A stretch of DNA of 62,000 nucleotides. Origin: Glandiceps talaboti. Taxonomy: Eukaryota; Hemichordata; Enteropneusta; Spengelidae. Made by a program: the position numbers and the translations under genes. The notes under the pieces are model-generated. The model was given only the letters and a program-made list of their open reading frames with translations, searched no databases and had not been told where the DNA came from. This document shows, piece by piece, positions 25,223 through 37,542 of this stretch. Position 1 is the first letter of the stretch; every line of letters begins with the position of its first letter. Where the stretch lies: NCBI RefSeq assembly GCF_964340395.1, contig NC_135562.1, positions 22,015,218-22,077,217 of the forward strand, read 5' to 3'.

Positions 25223-25700
25223 TAGAGGTGTAGCTTAAATCATTAGATTTTTAATCGGTGAAACTTAAGAGAGAGATTAACCATAATCAGTATACATTCC
25301 ATTGTTCTAACACAAACACTAGCTATAATCATACTTGTTTAGTACATGCAGTGTATCATTGAAATCATCTCGACGTCAGTTACATCGTGAGCTGCAGTCA
25401 CCATGTACTACATGTCATCAACCCAAATTGAGAATAGGTTTAACAGGATAACTTTACAATCGAAACTATTTCGAAAGCAGTTGTTCAATTGATGTGCACT
25501 TTCTTTTCTATGCTGTCTGCTGCCGTGATGAATATCAGCTTTTGTCAGTTTATCTGCATAGCAAAATGGAATAAAAGATTACAAAGAAACTAAATAAGTG
25601 TGAGGAGAAATCTAAACTATACGCATACACGTTTCAGCCACTAATTATCCGTGCAGCCACTAATTATCCGTGCATCAAAAGATTTGTTAACGTTTGGTCG
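25223..25700. other. Unannotated spacer with a 20-bp duplication
   Basis: Unique DNA. A 20-bp direct duplication starting CAGCCACTAATTATCC lies at 25635-25674. No gene seen. Confidence 0.5.
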
Positions 25701-25795
25701 ACATGATCAACTGTTCTCTTTTTCAAGTCCAAGATTTCATCGCGTTAATATGTTAAAGTTGTCTTTATAAAGTATGTATGCCTTTGATCGATACA
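25701..25795 (+). repeat. 95-bp inverted repeat, left arm
   Basis: Begins ACATGATCAACTGTTC and ends GATCGATACA. It is the reverse complement, with a handful of mismatches, of 28836-28930, about 3 kb away. Sequence outside both arms does not match. Confidence 0.9.
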
Positions 25796-26635
25796 CATTG
25801 TCTACCATGCACTTATCAAATCTTACTAGCCCTATCTAATATCTTACTTATTGCTGTGTCTTTGTCTCTTAACTCTTAATCGATAATGTGCCAAATTGCT
25901 TTTACCATAAATGTGCATTGCTTCACAAATGTATATCAAATATGAACTATTTCCATTGAAGAGCCATTCGGTGACATCGATCCAAATTACCATATGCGTT
26001 TTTAATACTGGGATTTACCAAAGTGTTGGGTCTAATGACTTATTTCAATATACTGCACACAAAATACTATGTGTACACGTGAACCTCTAAACGCGATCTG
26101 ATATCACGTAGAGAAAGGGTACGTGTACATGTTCGATAGGGTAAATTGTATTTGAAATATATTGAACTCATACATACCAAATGGGTATATTATTTCCCTT
26201 AAGCTTGACTGTTATTGTTATTGACGGCATTGCCCTATACTGTTCCTACATTCAATATATACATAGACAGTGTATTTTAATCCGTTGAAAGTGTCATCTA
26301 ATAATTCTATTTCAATAGCTACTATTATGACTTTGAATAGTACAATTGTTTTAAGAATGACTCAAATCCATTTCAGTCAAAATGAGATCTATAAACGGGT
26401 AATAACGTTTATGTTAACACATTGTGAATAGTTGATGGAATTATTGATCTATATGTAGACAATGTCCACACTATTTGCCGTCGCTTCCTGGATTTTATCT
26501 TTGTAATAAAACTAATTTTTTTTAATGTTCTATTTCTGATACAAGGCTACTTTAGGTATGTAACTGTTCCTTTCAAGAGGAAGTGCATATATTTTCATTA
26601 AGAAAGTAATGCATATACAGGTAAATGACATTGGT
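25796..26635. other. Unannotated unique sequence
   Basis: Lies inside the 95-bp inverted pair; nothing recognised. Confidence 0.4.
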
Positions 26636-26986
26636 ATAGTATAACGAATATGAAATAAAAATCCCCCCCCCCCCAGGATGAAATACATGGAAGATTAAAT
26701 ACTAACCTAATATAACGAATATGAAATAAAAATTACCCCCCCCCCCCGATGAAATACATGGAAGATTCAATACTAACCTAGTATAACGAATATGAAATAA
26801 AAATTAATCCACTAAGGATGAAATACATGGAAGATTCAATACTTACCTAGTATAACGAATATGAAATAAAAATTAATCCACTAAGGATGAAATACATGGA
26901 AGATTCAATACTAACCTAGTATAACGAATATGAAATAAAAATTAATCCACTAAGGATGAAATACATGGAAGATTCAATACTAACCT
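26636..26986 (+). repeat. 69-bp tandem repeat, 5 units
   Basis: Core AGTATAACGAATATGAAATA then GGATGAAATACATGGAAG. In the first two units the block between them is a poly-C tract, whereas the last three have AATTAATCCACTAAGG. Period checked at 26777 and 26846. Confidence 0.95.
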
Positions 26987-27224
26987 GGCCTTTTATACTC
27001 CTCTGTAACATTTGAACCTAAAAGCATACATATCCCATCAAATGCTGATTCAGAAATGACTTTTTTTACTTAAAGCATATGATTATACTCTTCTTTATTT
27101 ATAAAACAAGTATTATGATATACTTCAATAAATTGAGGCCAATTAACCATAAACTATTTAGTAAGAAAGAGGAAATAGCAGAAGCTGGGAAAATCTCAGG
27201 ACAAATAAGAAGATAACCTAAGAG

Positions 27225-27827
27225 CTCGATGTTTACGTGTTTAGTGGTGGTCGATGTTTTCGTATTTAGTGGTGGTCGATGTTTTCGTGTTTAGTGATGG
27301 TCGATGTTTACGTGTTTAGTGGTGGTCGATGTTTACGTGTTTAGTGGTGGTCGATGTTTACGTGTTTAGTGGTGGTCGATGTTTTCGTATTTAGTGGTGG
27401 TCGATGTTTACGTGTTTAGTGGTGGTCGATGTTTACGTGTTTAGTGGTGGTCGATGTTTACGTGTTTAGTGGTGGTCGATGTTTACGTGTTTAGTGGTGG
27501 TCGATGTTTTCGTATTTAGTGGTGGTCGATGTTTACGTATTTAGTGGTGGTCGATGTTTACGTGTTTAGTGGTGGTCGATGTTTACGTGTTTAGTGGTGG
27601 TCGATGTTTACGTATTTACTGGTGGTCGATGTTTACGTGTTTAGTGGTGGTCGATGTTTACGTGTTTAGTGGTGGTCGATGTTTACGTGTTTAGTGGTAG
27701 TCGATGTTTACGTATTTAGTGGTGGTCGATGTTTACGTGTTTAGTGGTGGTCGATGTTTACGTATTTAGTGGTGGTCGATGTTTTCGTGTTTAGTGGTGG
27801 TCGATGTTTACGTGTTTAGTGGTGGTT
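27225..27827 (+). repeat. 25-bp minisatellite array
   Basis: About 24 units of TTTAGTGGTGGTCGATGTTT plus ACGTG; G+T-rich and strand-asymmetric. Two binary variants recur, TTTACG/TTTTCG and CGTGT/CGTAT. The ~240 bp before it is unremarkable. Confidence 0.96.
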
Positions 27828-28595
27828 GCGTTAACATATGCAGTGTCCCAAACTGTTTTCCTGATATAACCAATAACTTAATGTTTATATTTTCTTGAAA
27901 TTTATTTCATGCATCATTTTATACCATCAGCAGTCTAATCAACATACTTTATATGTTTGACGAGAAATTATGGCGTTTGCAAATTGTGTTTACTTTAAAT
28001 GTGTATATATAACCTTGCTATATACATTACTTTTGATGACAACAAATATTGCAAATACAAAACACAGACCAAAGATAACGTCAGTACATGGTAAATTTGC
28101 AACTTGACTTGTAAAAAGTTCACTGAAACATTAATGTAGCACACTAAGTATTTATCATTGTACAGTGATATTGTCTTTTAATAAATGTAACATTCAAATT
28201 GAAAAACAATTTTGCAATCCATTTACATTGAGAGCTATAACCCTAAAATAATCTCAAAAAGAGGTGTTTTAATAATCAACGTAATTCAAATTTGATTGTT
28301 GCCCCTGACTTCGTCTTATTTTGTCAATATATTTATGATATCAACAACCCATCTACTCAAGATAATGGTGTTGCGTACATATCATTCAGATATAGTTCCA
28401 TTCAGTTATGCACAATGCCTCAATATTGGCGTTTGGATCAGGAGGGTATCGCCGCCATTCGATCATTAGGCACAGACGCAGATACAGAATCACAATAGAA
28501 TCATTACTGAATGGAGTCATTAAGTTATAAGATATGACTACCTGATGAAAGGTCTCTGGTCGTTGATAAATATTTGTATGAATGTAATAATGAAT
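27828..28595. other. Unannotated unique sequence
   Basis: Nothing recognised. Confidence 0.4.
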
Positions 28596-28838
28596 GGTAA
28601 AATTGGGTAATGGCAACGACTGTGTATTTCATCAGCTTATTAACTGCAGGATTACTTAGGGACTGTAATAATGTAATGTAAGGTAAAATTGGGTAATGGC
28701 AACGACTGTGTATTTCATAAGCTTATTAACTGCAGGATTACTTAGGGACTGTAATAATGTAATGTAAGGTAAAATTGGGTAATGGCAACGACTGTGTATT
28801 TCATAAGCTTATTAACTGCAGGATTACTTAGGGACTGT
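28596..28838 (+). repeat. 86-bp direct repeat, about 2.8 copies
   Basis: Units start GGTAAAATTGGGTAATGGCA at 28596, 28682 and 28768. The last ends at the right arm of the 95-bp inverted repeat. Units are nearly identical. Confidence 0.95.
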
Positions 28839-28930
28839 ATCGATCAAAGGCATACATACTTTACAAAGATAACTTTAACATATTAATGCGATGAAATCTT
28901 GGACTTGAAAAAGAGAACAGTTGATCATGT
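28836..28930 (-). repeat. 95-bp inverted repeat, right arm
   Basis: Reverse complement of 25701-25795. It sits between the 86-bp repeat and the 35-bp array. See the finding on whether the pair are the ends of a ~3.2-kb element. Confidence 0.9.
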
Positions 28931-28958
28931 GGATGTAAAAAGGAAAGACCAAGCGACG

Positions 28959-29954
28959 ATGATAGACGTGGTTGTATATGTGGTATACTATAAATGATAG
29001 ACGTGGTTGTATATGTGGCATACTGTAAATGATAGACGTGGTTGTATATGTGGCATACTATAAATGATAGACGTGGTTGTATATGTGGCATACTATAAAT
29101 GATAGACGTGGTTGTATATGTGGCATACTATAAATGATAGACGTGGTGGTATATGTGGCATACTATAAATGGTAGACGTGGTTGTATATGTGGTATACTA
29201 TAAATGATAGACGTGGTTGTATATGTGGCATACTATAAATGATAGACGTGGTTGTATATGTGGCATACTATAAATGATATACATGGTTGTATATGTGGCA
29301 TACTATAAATGATAGACGTGGTTGTATATGTGGCATACTATAAATGATAGACGAGGTTGTATATGTGGCATACTATAAATGATAGACGTGGTTGTATATG
29401 TGGCATACTATAAATGATAGACGTGGTTGTATATGTGGCATACTATAAATGATAGACGTGGTTGTATATGTGGCATACTATAAATGATAGACATGGTTGT
29501 ATATGTGGCATACTATAAATGATAGACATGGTTGTATATGTGGTATACTATAAATGATAGACGTGGTTGTATATGTGGCATACTATAAATGGTAGACGTG
29601 GTTGTATATGTGGCATACTATAAATGATAGACGTGGTTGTATATGTCGTATACTATAAATGATAGACGTGGTTGTATATGTCGTATACTATAAATGATAG
29701 ACGTGGTTGTATATGTGGCATACTATAAATGGTAGACGTGGTTGTATATGTCGCATACTATAAATGATAGACGTGGTTGTATATGTGGCATACTATAAAT
29801 GATAGACGCGGTTGTATATGTCGTATACTATAAATGATAGACGTGGTTGTATATGTGGCATACTATAAATGATAGACGTGGTTGTATATGTCGTATACTA
29901 TAAATGATAGACGTGGTTGTATATGTGGCATACTATAAATGATAGACGTGGTTG

Positions 29955-29986
<32 letters not shown>

Positions 29987-30010
29987 TGTATGTGTGTGTA
30001 TATATATATA

Positions 30011-30095
<85 letters not shown>

Positions 30096-30112
30096 TATAC
30101 TATAAATGATAT
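28959..30112 (+). repeat. 35-bp minisatellite array with a compound microsatellite in its last unit
   Basis: About 29 units, cores GATAGACGTGGTTGTATATG and GGCATACTATAAAT (variants CGTATAC, GGTATAC). The last unit is split after GTTGTATATGT by (GTAT)n, (TA)n and (TG)n runs at about 29960-30092, then resumes with GGTATACTATAAATGAT. Confidence 0.96.
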
Positions 30113-30894
30113 ATCTGTCAATTCTATGAACATTGTTTTTACAAACCAAGAAATGTCATAACTTATGTACAACATTATCAATGTGTTCATTCTGTATTGT
30201 AATTTAAAAGTAATATTAATTCAGCTACATAGATATGACAATTTTATCGTTTACTAGTGAGATCTATTGTCCATCCAACTGTGTAAACAGACGTGTGAAC
30301 GTCTGACATCTTCATTGCTATGGGAACGCAAGGCCTTTACCATTAATTCATTTAAGCAAGACAGCTGTGTACAGATTCGGTGAAAGTAGCATGCCAACAC
30401 ACATCAGATAGGCAATCGAGAATTGAAAGAGTGTTATTGACTATACCATCCAATTCACAGAGTTCGTCACTGTAATTCAATGAAGTTGTCAACATTTTGT
30501 CTACATCTATTTTCCTCAAAGTTCAGCACTTGTTCTTCTTTTTTTCTTCTTTAATGTTTTTTTCTTTTCATTGAGTTAATTTTTATGTATGGGTGAATTA
30601 CTGTGTACATCATGTGCCATGTCTACTGTTCGATACAGGTAGATTTTATGAAAATGCTAAAACTTCCCAGAGTGCTAAAATGTTAACACGTTACTTCAAA
30701 AACTGTTAAAAACAGACGCTGTTAGTAATATATTGTACGTGATGATGAATAACAAATGTATCTCTCTTCTATACATTTTTGTTACGTCATAGTTAAAGAT
30801 ATTGGTAGAAAGGAATTATATAGGTTTTCCAAACTGGTAAACGAACGCAGATATTCAAGAATCTCTTGTTTATCTTTTAATATTGACAGTCAAA
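30113..30894. other. Unannotated unique sequence
   Basis: Nothing recognised. Confidence 0.4.
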
Positions 30895-31475
30895 CATATT
30901 GAATACGGACATAGAGGTATTCTATTGGCTGTCAGTTTTGGTTAGCACATTGAATACGGACATACATGTATTCTATTGGTTGTCAGCGTTGGTTAGCACA
31001 TTGAATACGGACATATGTGTATTCTATTGGCTGTCAGTGTTGGTTAGCACATTGAATACGGACATACATGTATTCTATTGGCTGTCAGTTTTGGTTAGCA
31101 CATTGAATACGGACATACATGTATTCTATTGGTTGTCAGCGTTGGTTAGCACATTGAATACGGACATATGTGTATTCTATTGGCTGTCAGTGTTGGTTAG
31201 CACATTGAATACGGACATACATGTATTCTATTGGCTGTCAGCGTTGGTTAGCACATTGAATACGGACATACATGCATCCTATTGGCTGTCAGCGTTGGTT
31301 AGCACATTGAATATGGACATACGTGCATTCTATTGGCTGTCAGCATTGTTTAGCACATTGAATACGGACATACAGGTATAACATTGGTTGTCAGCATTAT
31401 TTTTGCACATTGAATACGTACCTAGTTATTCTTGGTTTTGAGAACTGTTTAATATATTAAATACGGACATGAAGT
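30895..31475 (+). repeat. 51-bp tandem repeat
   Basis: About ten good units plus decayed ones on the right. Cores are TTCTATTGGCTGTCAG and TTAGCACATTGAATACGGAC. As 51 is 17 codons, one frame stays open for 160 codons (30899-31381), but it opens on TTG and is wholly periodic. Alternating ACATGTATT and ATGTGTATT variants suggest a two- to three-unit higher-order block. Confidence 0.93.
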
Positions 31476-31889
31476 TATTATTGACATCATACTGCAAGTA
31501 CATTCCCTTAATTATTAATCCAAATTCATTGAATATTTTCGTTTGCGTTTGACGAATTGTTAACTTGTACAATCAATCTGAATAATCGATGTCTTGTAGT
31601 ATATTAATCACAAAACAAAGAATATCCCATACATGTACTCGTCTTGTATACATCTCTACTGGCATACAATCCGGAGATAACAATCTTAAACGTTTACTGT
31701 TAATCTGTTCAAGAATGCTCAAACCAATACTCAGTTATAATGAAGAAACAGAATCAAATATGGCTGCCAGATTCTGTGATAATAATATCCCAGACTACAA
31801 GCCAGGGACCATGCACAGGCACAGTCTTTCAAATGGCAAAACGGGGGGGGGGGGCGCATTTTTGCTGTGAGCTAAAGGGGACGAAGGGG
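31476..31889. other. Unannotated spacer
   Basis: Unique DNA; a 93-codon open frame (31589-31870) has no recognisable domain. Poly-G tract at about 31844-31854. Confidence 0.4.
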
Positions 31890-32800
31890 AGCTGAATGAC
31901 GTCTAGTGCATGACGTTGAGTGTTTAGTGAAATGAAGGGTTGAATCTAGTGGGTGACGTTTGAGTATTTACTGATATGAAAAGTTGAATCTAGTGGGTGA
32001 CATTGAGTGTTTAGTGATATGAAGGGTTGAATCTAGTGGGTGATGTTGAGTGTTTAGTGATAAGAAGGGTTGAATCTAGTGGGTGATGTTAAGTGTTTAG
32101 TGATATGAATGGTTGAATCTAGTGGGTGACGTTGAGTGTTTACTAATATGAATGGTTGAATCTAGTGGGTGACGTTGAGTGTTTAGTGAAATGAAGGGTT
32201 GAATCTAGTGGGTGACGTTGAGTGTTTAGTGATATGAAGGGTTGAATCTAGTGGGTGACGTTGAGTGTTTAGTGATATGAAGGGTTGAATCTAGTGGGTG
32301 ACGTTGAGTGTTTAGTGAAATGAAGGGTTGAATCTAGTGGGTGATGTTGAGTGTTTAGTGATATGAAGGGTTGAATCTAGTGGGTGATGTTGAGTGTTTA
32401 GTGATATGAATGGTTGAATCTAGTGGGTGATGTTGAGTGTTTACTAATATGAATGGTTGAATCTAGTGGGTGACGTTGAGTGTTTAGTGAAATGAAGGGT
32501 TGAATCTAGTGGGTGATGTTGAGTGTTTAGTGAAATGAAGGGTTGAATCTAGTGGGTGATGTTGAGTGTTTACTAATATGAATGGTTGAATCTAGTGGGT
32601 GACGTTGAGTGTTTAGTGAAATGAAGGGTTGAATCTAGTGGGTGATGTTGAGTGTTTACTAATATGAATGGTTGAATCTAGTGGGTGACGTTGAGTGTTT
32701 AGTGAAATGAAGAGTTGAATCTAGTGGGTGACGTTGAGTGTTTACTAATATGAATGGTTGAATCTAGTGGGTGACGTTGGTTTACTGATAGGAAGGGTTG
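31890..32800 (+). repeat. 43-bp minisatellite array
   Basis: About 21 units, cores TTGAATCTAGTGGGTGACG and TTGAGTGTTTAGTGATATGA. Variants include GATGTTG/GACGTTG and TACTAATATGAATGG/TAGTGAAATGAAGGG, which alternate in part of the array. Confidence 0.95.
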
Positions 32801-33590
32801 AACTCGAGATGGAATGATAATGGGTAATGCTAGAGGTTTGATGGTACGAAGGGGTGGTTGTAGGTGAAATTGGGTGTTTAATGATATGAAGAGATGACTC
32901 GAGATGGAATGATAATGGGTAAGGCTAGAGGTTTGATGGTAGGAAGGGGTGGTTGTAGGTGAAATTGGGTGTTTAATGATATGAAGAGATGACTCGAGAT
33001 GGAATGATAATGGGTAAGGCTAGAGGTTTGATGGTACGAAGGGGTGGTTGTAGGTGAAATTGGGTGTTTAATGATATGAAGAGATGACTCGAGATGGAAT
33101 GATAATGGGTAAGGCTAGAGGTTTGATGGTACGAAGGGGTGGTTGTAGGTGAAATTGGATGTTTAATGATATGAAGAGATGACTAGTCGACTCGAGATGG
33201 AATGATAATGGGTAAGGCTAGAGGTTTGATGGTACGAAGGGGTGGTTGTAGGTGAAATTGGATGTTTAATGATATGAAGAGATGACTCGAGATGGAATGA
33301 TAATGGGTAAGGCTAGAGGTTTGATGGTACGAAGGGGTGGTTGTAGGTGAAATTGGATGTTTAATGATATGAAGAGATGACTCGAGATGGAATGATAATG
33401 GGTAAGGCTAGAGGTTTGATGGTACGAAGGGGTGGTTGTAGGTGAAATTGGATGTTTAATGATATGAAGGGTTGACTATGGATAAATTCGGTTGTTTAAT
33501 GATATGAAGGGGTGAATGTAGTGTTTGTTAGAGGTTTAAAGATATGAAAGAACCGTTGTCGGCTAAGTTTGGAGTTTTATGATATGAACG
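32800..33590 (+). repeat. 95-bp tandem repeat, continuous with the 43-bp array
   Basis: About seven units, cores CTCGAGATGGAATGATAATG and GTTTAATGATATGAAGAGAT. The latter matches the GTTTAGTGATATGAAGGGTT part of the 43-bp unit, and the two arrays join without a spacer, so the longer unit probably arose from the shorter. One unit has an 8-bp insertion near 33183 and units decay after 33475. Confidence 0.93.
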
Positions 33591-35164
33591 ATGACTAGAT
33601 ACTTGTGAAGGTATATCCTTTACTAAGAGTCAGTTATACTGTTTATATATGAATCAGATATAGTCTGTTAAGTTTAGAACAAGTCATTAACATAGGATTT
33701 GACACTACATAGAAAGCTTTATACCTAATGAGTGTCTTTGTGTGTGGGGGGGGGGGGGAGTAATAGGAAAGTTCTGTGAATGGGCAAATCAGCTTTATAT
33801 CTCAGTACTGTACTGAGACCTCACCTTGATATGTGACACGAACGAAGTGTACTGAGACCTCACCTTGATATGTGACACGAACGAAGTGAACCTAAATGGC
33901 CATCATGAACTAATTTGCGTCAAGATTCTCGGATCGGAGTTTGCACTCATCATCCATTATTGTAACATGTGTAATATATGGAAAGTCAATACTTAGATTG
34001 ACATACAATAAACTGTTGAGAATACAGTCCCAATTTTTAATTGGTGTTATCGCCTATTCTTCAAAACGTGTGTTACTATTGAGAAAGGAAATGAAATTCG
34101 AGTTTAATATGAAATGAAATAAGGAAAGGTGCAACAGACTGAAATGTCTTAGGTATCATGTTTGCATGGCAACACGTACTAATATTGTAAATAGTTTACC
34201 GCTATTCTAATTTACCAGTATTGATTGCATTTCTTGTATAATCCGGAAAAGTTGCATTTATTTATCTTCAATTCACACGTCGAGTATAGTCATTAAATAC
34301 AAAGAAATGCATTCAAATTATTGTCAAAAATATACACGACTTCTAATAAACAATGGATGCCAAAGTCATAAAATGTAATAAATGTATAGTCAAGGTATGA
34401 TGTGTCGTTTTCTGCACACATGTCGAAAATGTGTTGATCAATGTAAGAATCTACAATACGAAAAGTATTTATTTTAAAGTTTAGTTTTAGAGTGATTCTA
34501 AATTTGAAGGTCCATTATCTATTATACATCAAGTTGACAAGTATTTTTTAACTTATCATTTCTTGATGACTTTCTTTGAAGATTGGATAGGTTTAAATTC
34601 TTTTATGCAAAGTATGGAACACTTAACTGTCGAATGCAGACCACGTTAATATAGAGGTGAGAGTCAGAATATATCGATAATTTCCCTGGAGACCACAGTG
34701 AAATACTCTGCCAATGCCCCTGAGGCATACAGATTGAACATGTCTAAATCATGCTGAACGCTATTTACGACACTCAGTCGTGTTGTGTTTAGTGAAACAA
34801 GGAACTAAACTCCTTTGTGGATTTAGCGAATGACAAATAGAGTAGTATGATATGTCATATACAGTTTATGTGATGTTAACAACTAATTCACCGATAATGT
34901 CAGCTTGTCTCAATCTATGTGTTCATAAATATATCACCATTCAATGTCCGTAATGGTAAGACACCTATCTTACTGTTTAACCCTTTCAATACATAACATA
35001 TGTTAGAAACACTGAAGCTTTATTTTGGGGTTGTTTTGTACTTTCTATAATTTTCTCAGCGAGATTTCGACAAGCATTCAAGGTAGGCGCCATTTCTAAT
35101 TAAGAATGAAGTTTACCCTACAAAATGCAGAAAACAAGAATATTGATGCAATGAGTTGTCACGT
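33591..35164. other. Mostly unannotated sequence
   Basis: A poly-G tract lies at about 33747-33759, and two copies of a 39-bp unit (GTACTGAGACCTCACCTTGA...) at 33810-33887. No gene recognised. Confidence 0.45.
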
Positions 35165-35728
35165 TCGTTGTGTGATGTATTTTGACCGGGTGTGGTGTGA
35201 TGTGGTATAATGCATTGTGGTATCAGTCTATAGTGCAGGTTAGACATGTGTAGTGTTGTATACCATGTCATGTGGCATTGTGTTGTTGCATGATGTTTTG
35301 TACTGTGGTTTGATGTAATGTAATGTGATATGATGTGATATGGTGTAAAGAGATGCGGTGTGGTGTGGTTTATGAGATGTGGTGTGATATGATGGGATAT
35401 GTTGTGGTGTGATGTGATGTGATGTGATGTGATGTGATGTGATGTGATGTAGTGTAATGTGATGCGATGTGATGTGATGTGATGTGATATGCTGTGATGT
35501 GATGTGATGTGATGTGACGTGATATGTTGTGTGTTGTGGTGTGGTGTGATGTGGTCTGATGTGATATTTTGTGATGTGATGTGGTGTGGTGTGGTGTGAT
35601 ATGTTGTGGTGTCATGCGATGCGATGTGATGCGATGCGATGCGCTGCGATGTGATGTGATGTGATGTGATGTGGTGTGATGTGATGTGGTGTGGTGTGAT
35701 ATGATGTGATGTGATGCGATGCGATGCC
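35165..35728 (+). repeat. Pentanucleotide (GTGAT)n satellite
   Basis: Degenerate run of GTGAT, GTGGT and GCGAT pentamers, purest at 35400-35520 and 35600-35720. Minus-strand open frames rich in His-Ile-Thr-Ser are translations of it. Confidence 0.95.
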
Positions 35729-36985
35729 ATGTGGATCGAAGGAGAACCAAGAATAATCAGTCATGTGCTGTTAACAGGAGGTTGTCGTCAGTAGTGCGAT
35801 ATATGGTGCCATCAGATATATACTGGGATTGTCTGACCTCTTGCTATTTCTGTACATTACGATGTGCTTCGTTGCATGCATCCTATACTGTGACTTTCCT
35901 CGCACATTATTCTTTATTCATAAGCATTGAAAGAATATTACGACTAGCTAGTCTGTCAATTTCTAATGGGAATTGTGAAAGCTTTTGTCAATGAAGAGTA
36001 GTCAAGCAAACTGCATATGTCAATGGACAGTGTCGAATATTAATGATATTGATGATGAGAGATGCTAGAACGAAATGAGAATAGAGAGAGAAAATAAGGT
36101 TTGACTTCTGTTTGACTTCTTGATTTCTGACCTCGAATTTATTTTGGTATAGTCTAACCAATTAAAAGCAGAGAACCTGTACAGCATAAACTGATAATCC
36201 ATTGCTAAAACTAATCCTTTGCTAGGACTAGTCTGTTGCTAGGACTAATCCACTGTTAGGATAATGACTTTGAAGGAAAAAATCCTAAATCACTTTCGTT
36301 CTCTATAATGGTGACATTGTGTACGGCAGTCAGGCATTTATGAGTGAAGCAAACAACCATTTTAGGCCAATACTTTCAAAATGATATAATTATATAAATA
36401 ATGTCATGTTTTGATGTTTGTAATACTAGAACATTGGTAGGTGATATAAATTCATACAGTATATTAAATATTTCTTTTTAATCATGAATAAATTAGATTC
36501 ACGATTTTTGAAATTATCTCTATCATCAAAGCAAATAAACAAATCGAAGTGATGCTACACTGAGGGTGTTTGTTCACATTTTCCGAAATTCAGGGTTTAG
36601 TTGAGCAGTGGAACGTACATGTATAATCCAATTCGGGCAATTCAGGACATGACATAGGTCTAGTGTGACACAGTAAATCTAAATTGATTTTGTGACAGAA
36701 ATTACAAAGATTACAACCATACTACTTTAGAAGGGCTTGTCAAAAATCTCAAATGTTATCACCCACACCAGCTAGAGATCGGAAATCGGCATTCTTTTCA
36801 GTAAATTTTGAAACACTGTATAACCGATCAATATTGTACCTGTCAACTGCTGACAAAATGCTTTATGGAATACCGTACAAATTATTAATTTGGACTGTAT
36901 TACATGAAATCGCAGAGAGACAAGCAATAACTATTACTGTGTGTTATGAAAGTCTCCGCTGGTTAGCAAACAGCGACGCCTTCAG
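35729..36985. other. Mostly unannotated sequence
   Basis: Contains about three degenerate ~21-bp units (TTGCTAGGACTAATCC-like) at 36200-36260. An ATG-started frame at 36753-37148 has ~77 unique residues before it enters the next array. I recognise nothing in it and do not call it a gene. Confidence 0.4.
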
Positions 36986-37279
36986 AACAGTAAGGCACAT
37001 TGCACATAGGTTAACAGCAAGGCACATTGCACATAGGTTAACAGCAAGGCACATTGCACATAGGTTAACAGCAAGGCACATTGCACATATGTTAACAGCA
37101 AGGCACATTGCACATAGGTTAACAGCAAGGCACATTGCACATAGGTAAACAGCAAGGCACATTGCACATAGGTTAACAGCAAGGCACATTGCACATAGGT
37201 TAACAGCAAGGCACATTGCACATAGGTTAACAGCAAGGCACATTGCACATAGGTTAACAGCAAGGCACATTGCACATAT
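36986..37279 (+). repeat. 27-bp minisatellite array
   Basis: About eleven nearly perfect units of AGGTTAACAGCAAGGCACAT plus TGCACAT. As 27 is 9 codons, frames on both strands stay open (for example the 108-codon minus-strand frame). These are not genes. Confidence 0.96.
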
Positions 37280-37499
37280 GGTTTTCAGGGAATGTCATCG
37301 ACAGATGTATTAATCATTACAGAATAATGCAGTTGGCCCTAGTCAAAAATATGTGAGGTCACAGTCAGTCAGTCAGTCAGTCAGTTATACGGGCCTTAGT
37401 TGTGGGTCTCAAACTTCAACTTTTATTACGTCTCCTAAACAACAACCGAAAGTGACATTCTTCTAAAGTCCTAATATTTTGTTATCATTATATAATATT

Positions 37500-37508
37500 A
37501 AACCCCTT

Positions 37509-37542
<34 letters not shown>

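Noticed and set aside
30899-31381. 160-codon periodic frame
   Set aside because: TTG start; 51-bp repeat equals 17 codons, so openness is expected.
35113-35750. 205- and 126-codon His/Thr/Ser-rich minus frames
   Set aside because: Translation of a degenerate GTGAT pentanucleotide satellite; a histidine-rich protein is not supported.
36753-37148. 131-codon ATG frame with a 77-residue unique part
   Set aside because: The unique part has no recognisable motif, the rest is 27-bp repeat, and the array is open on the other strand as well.
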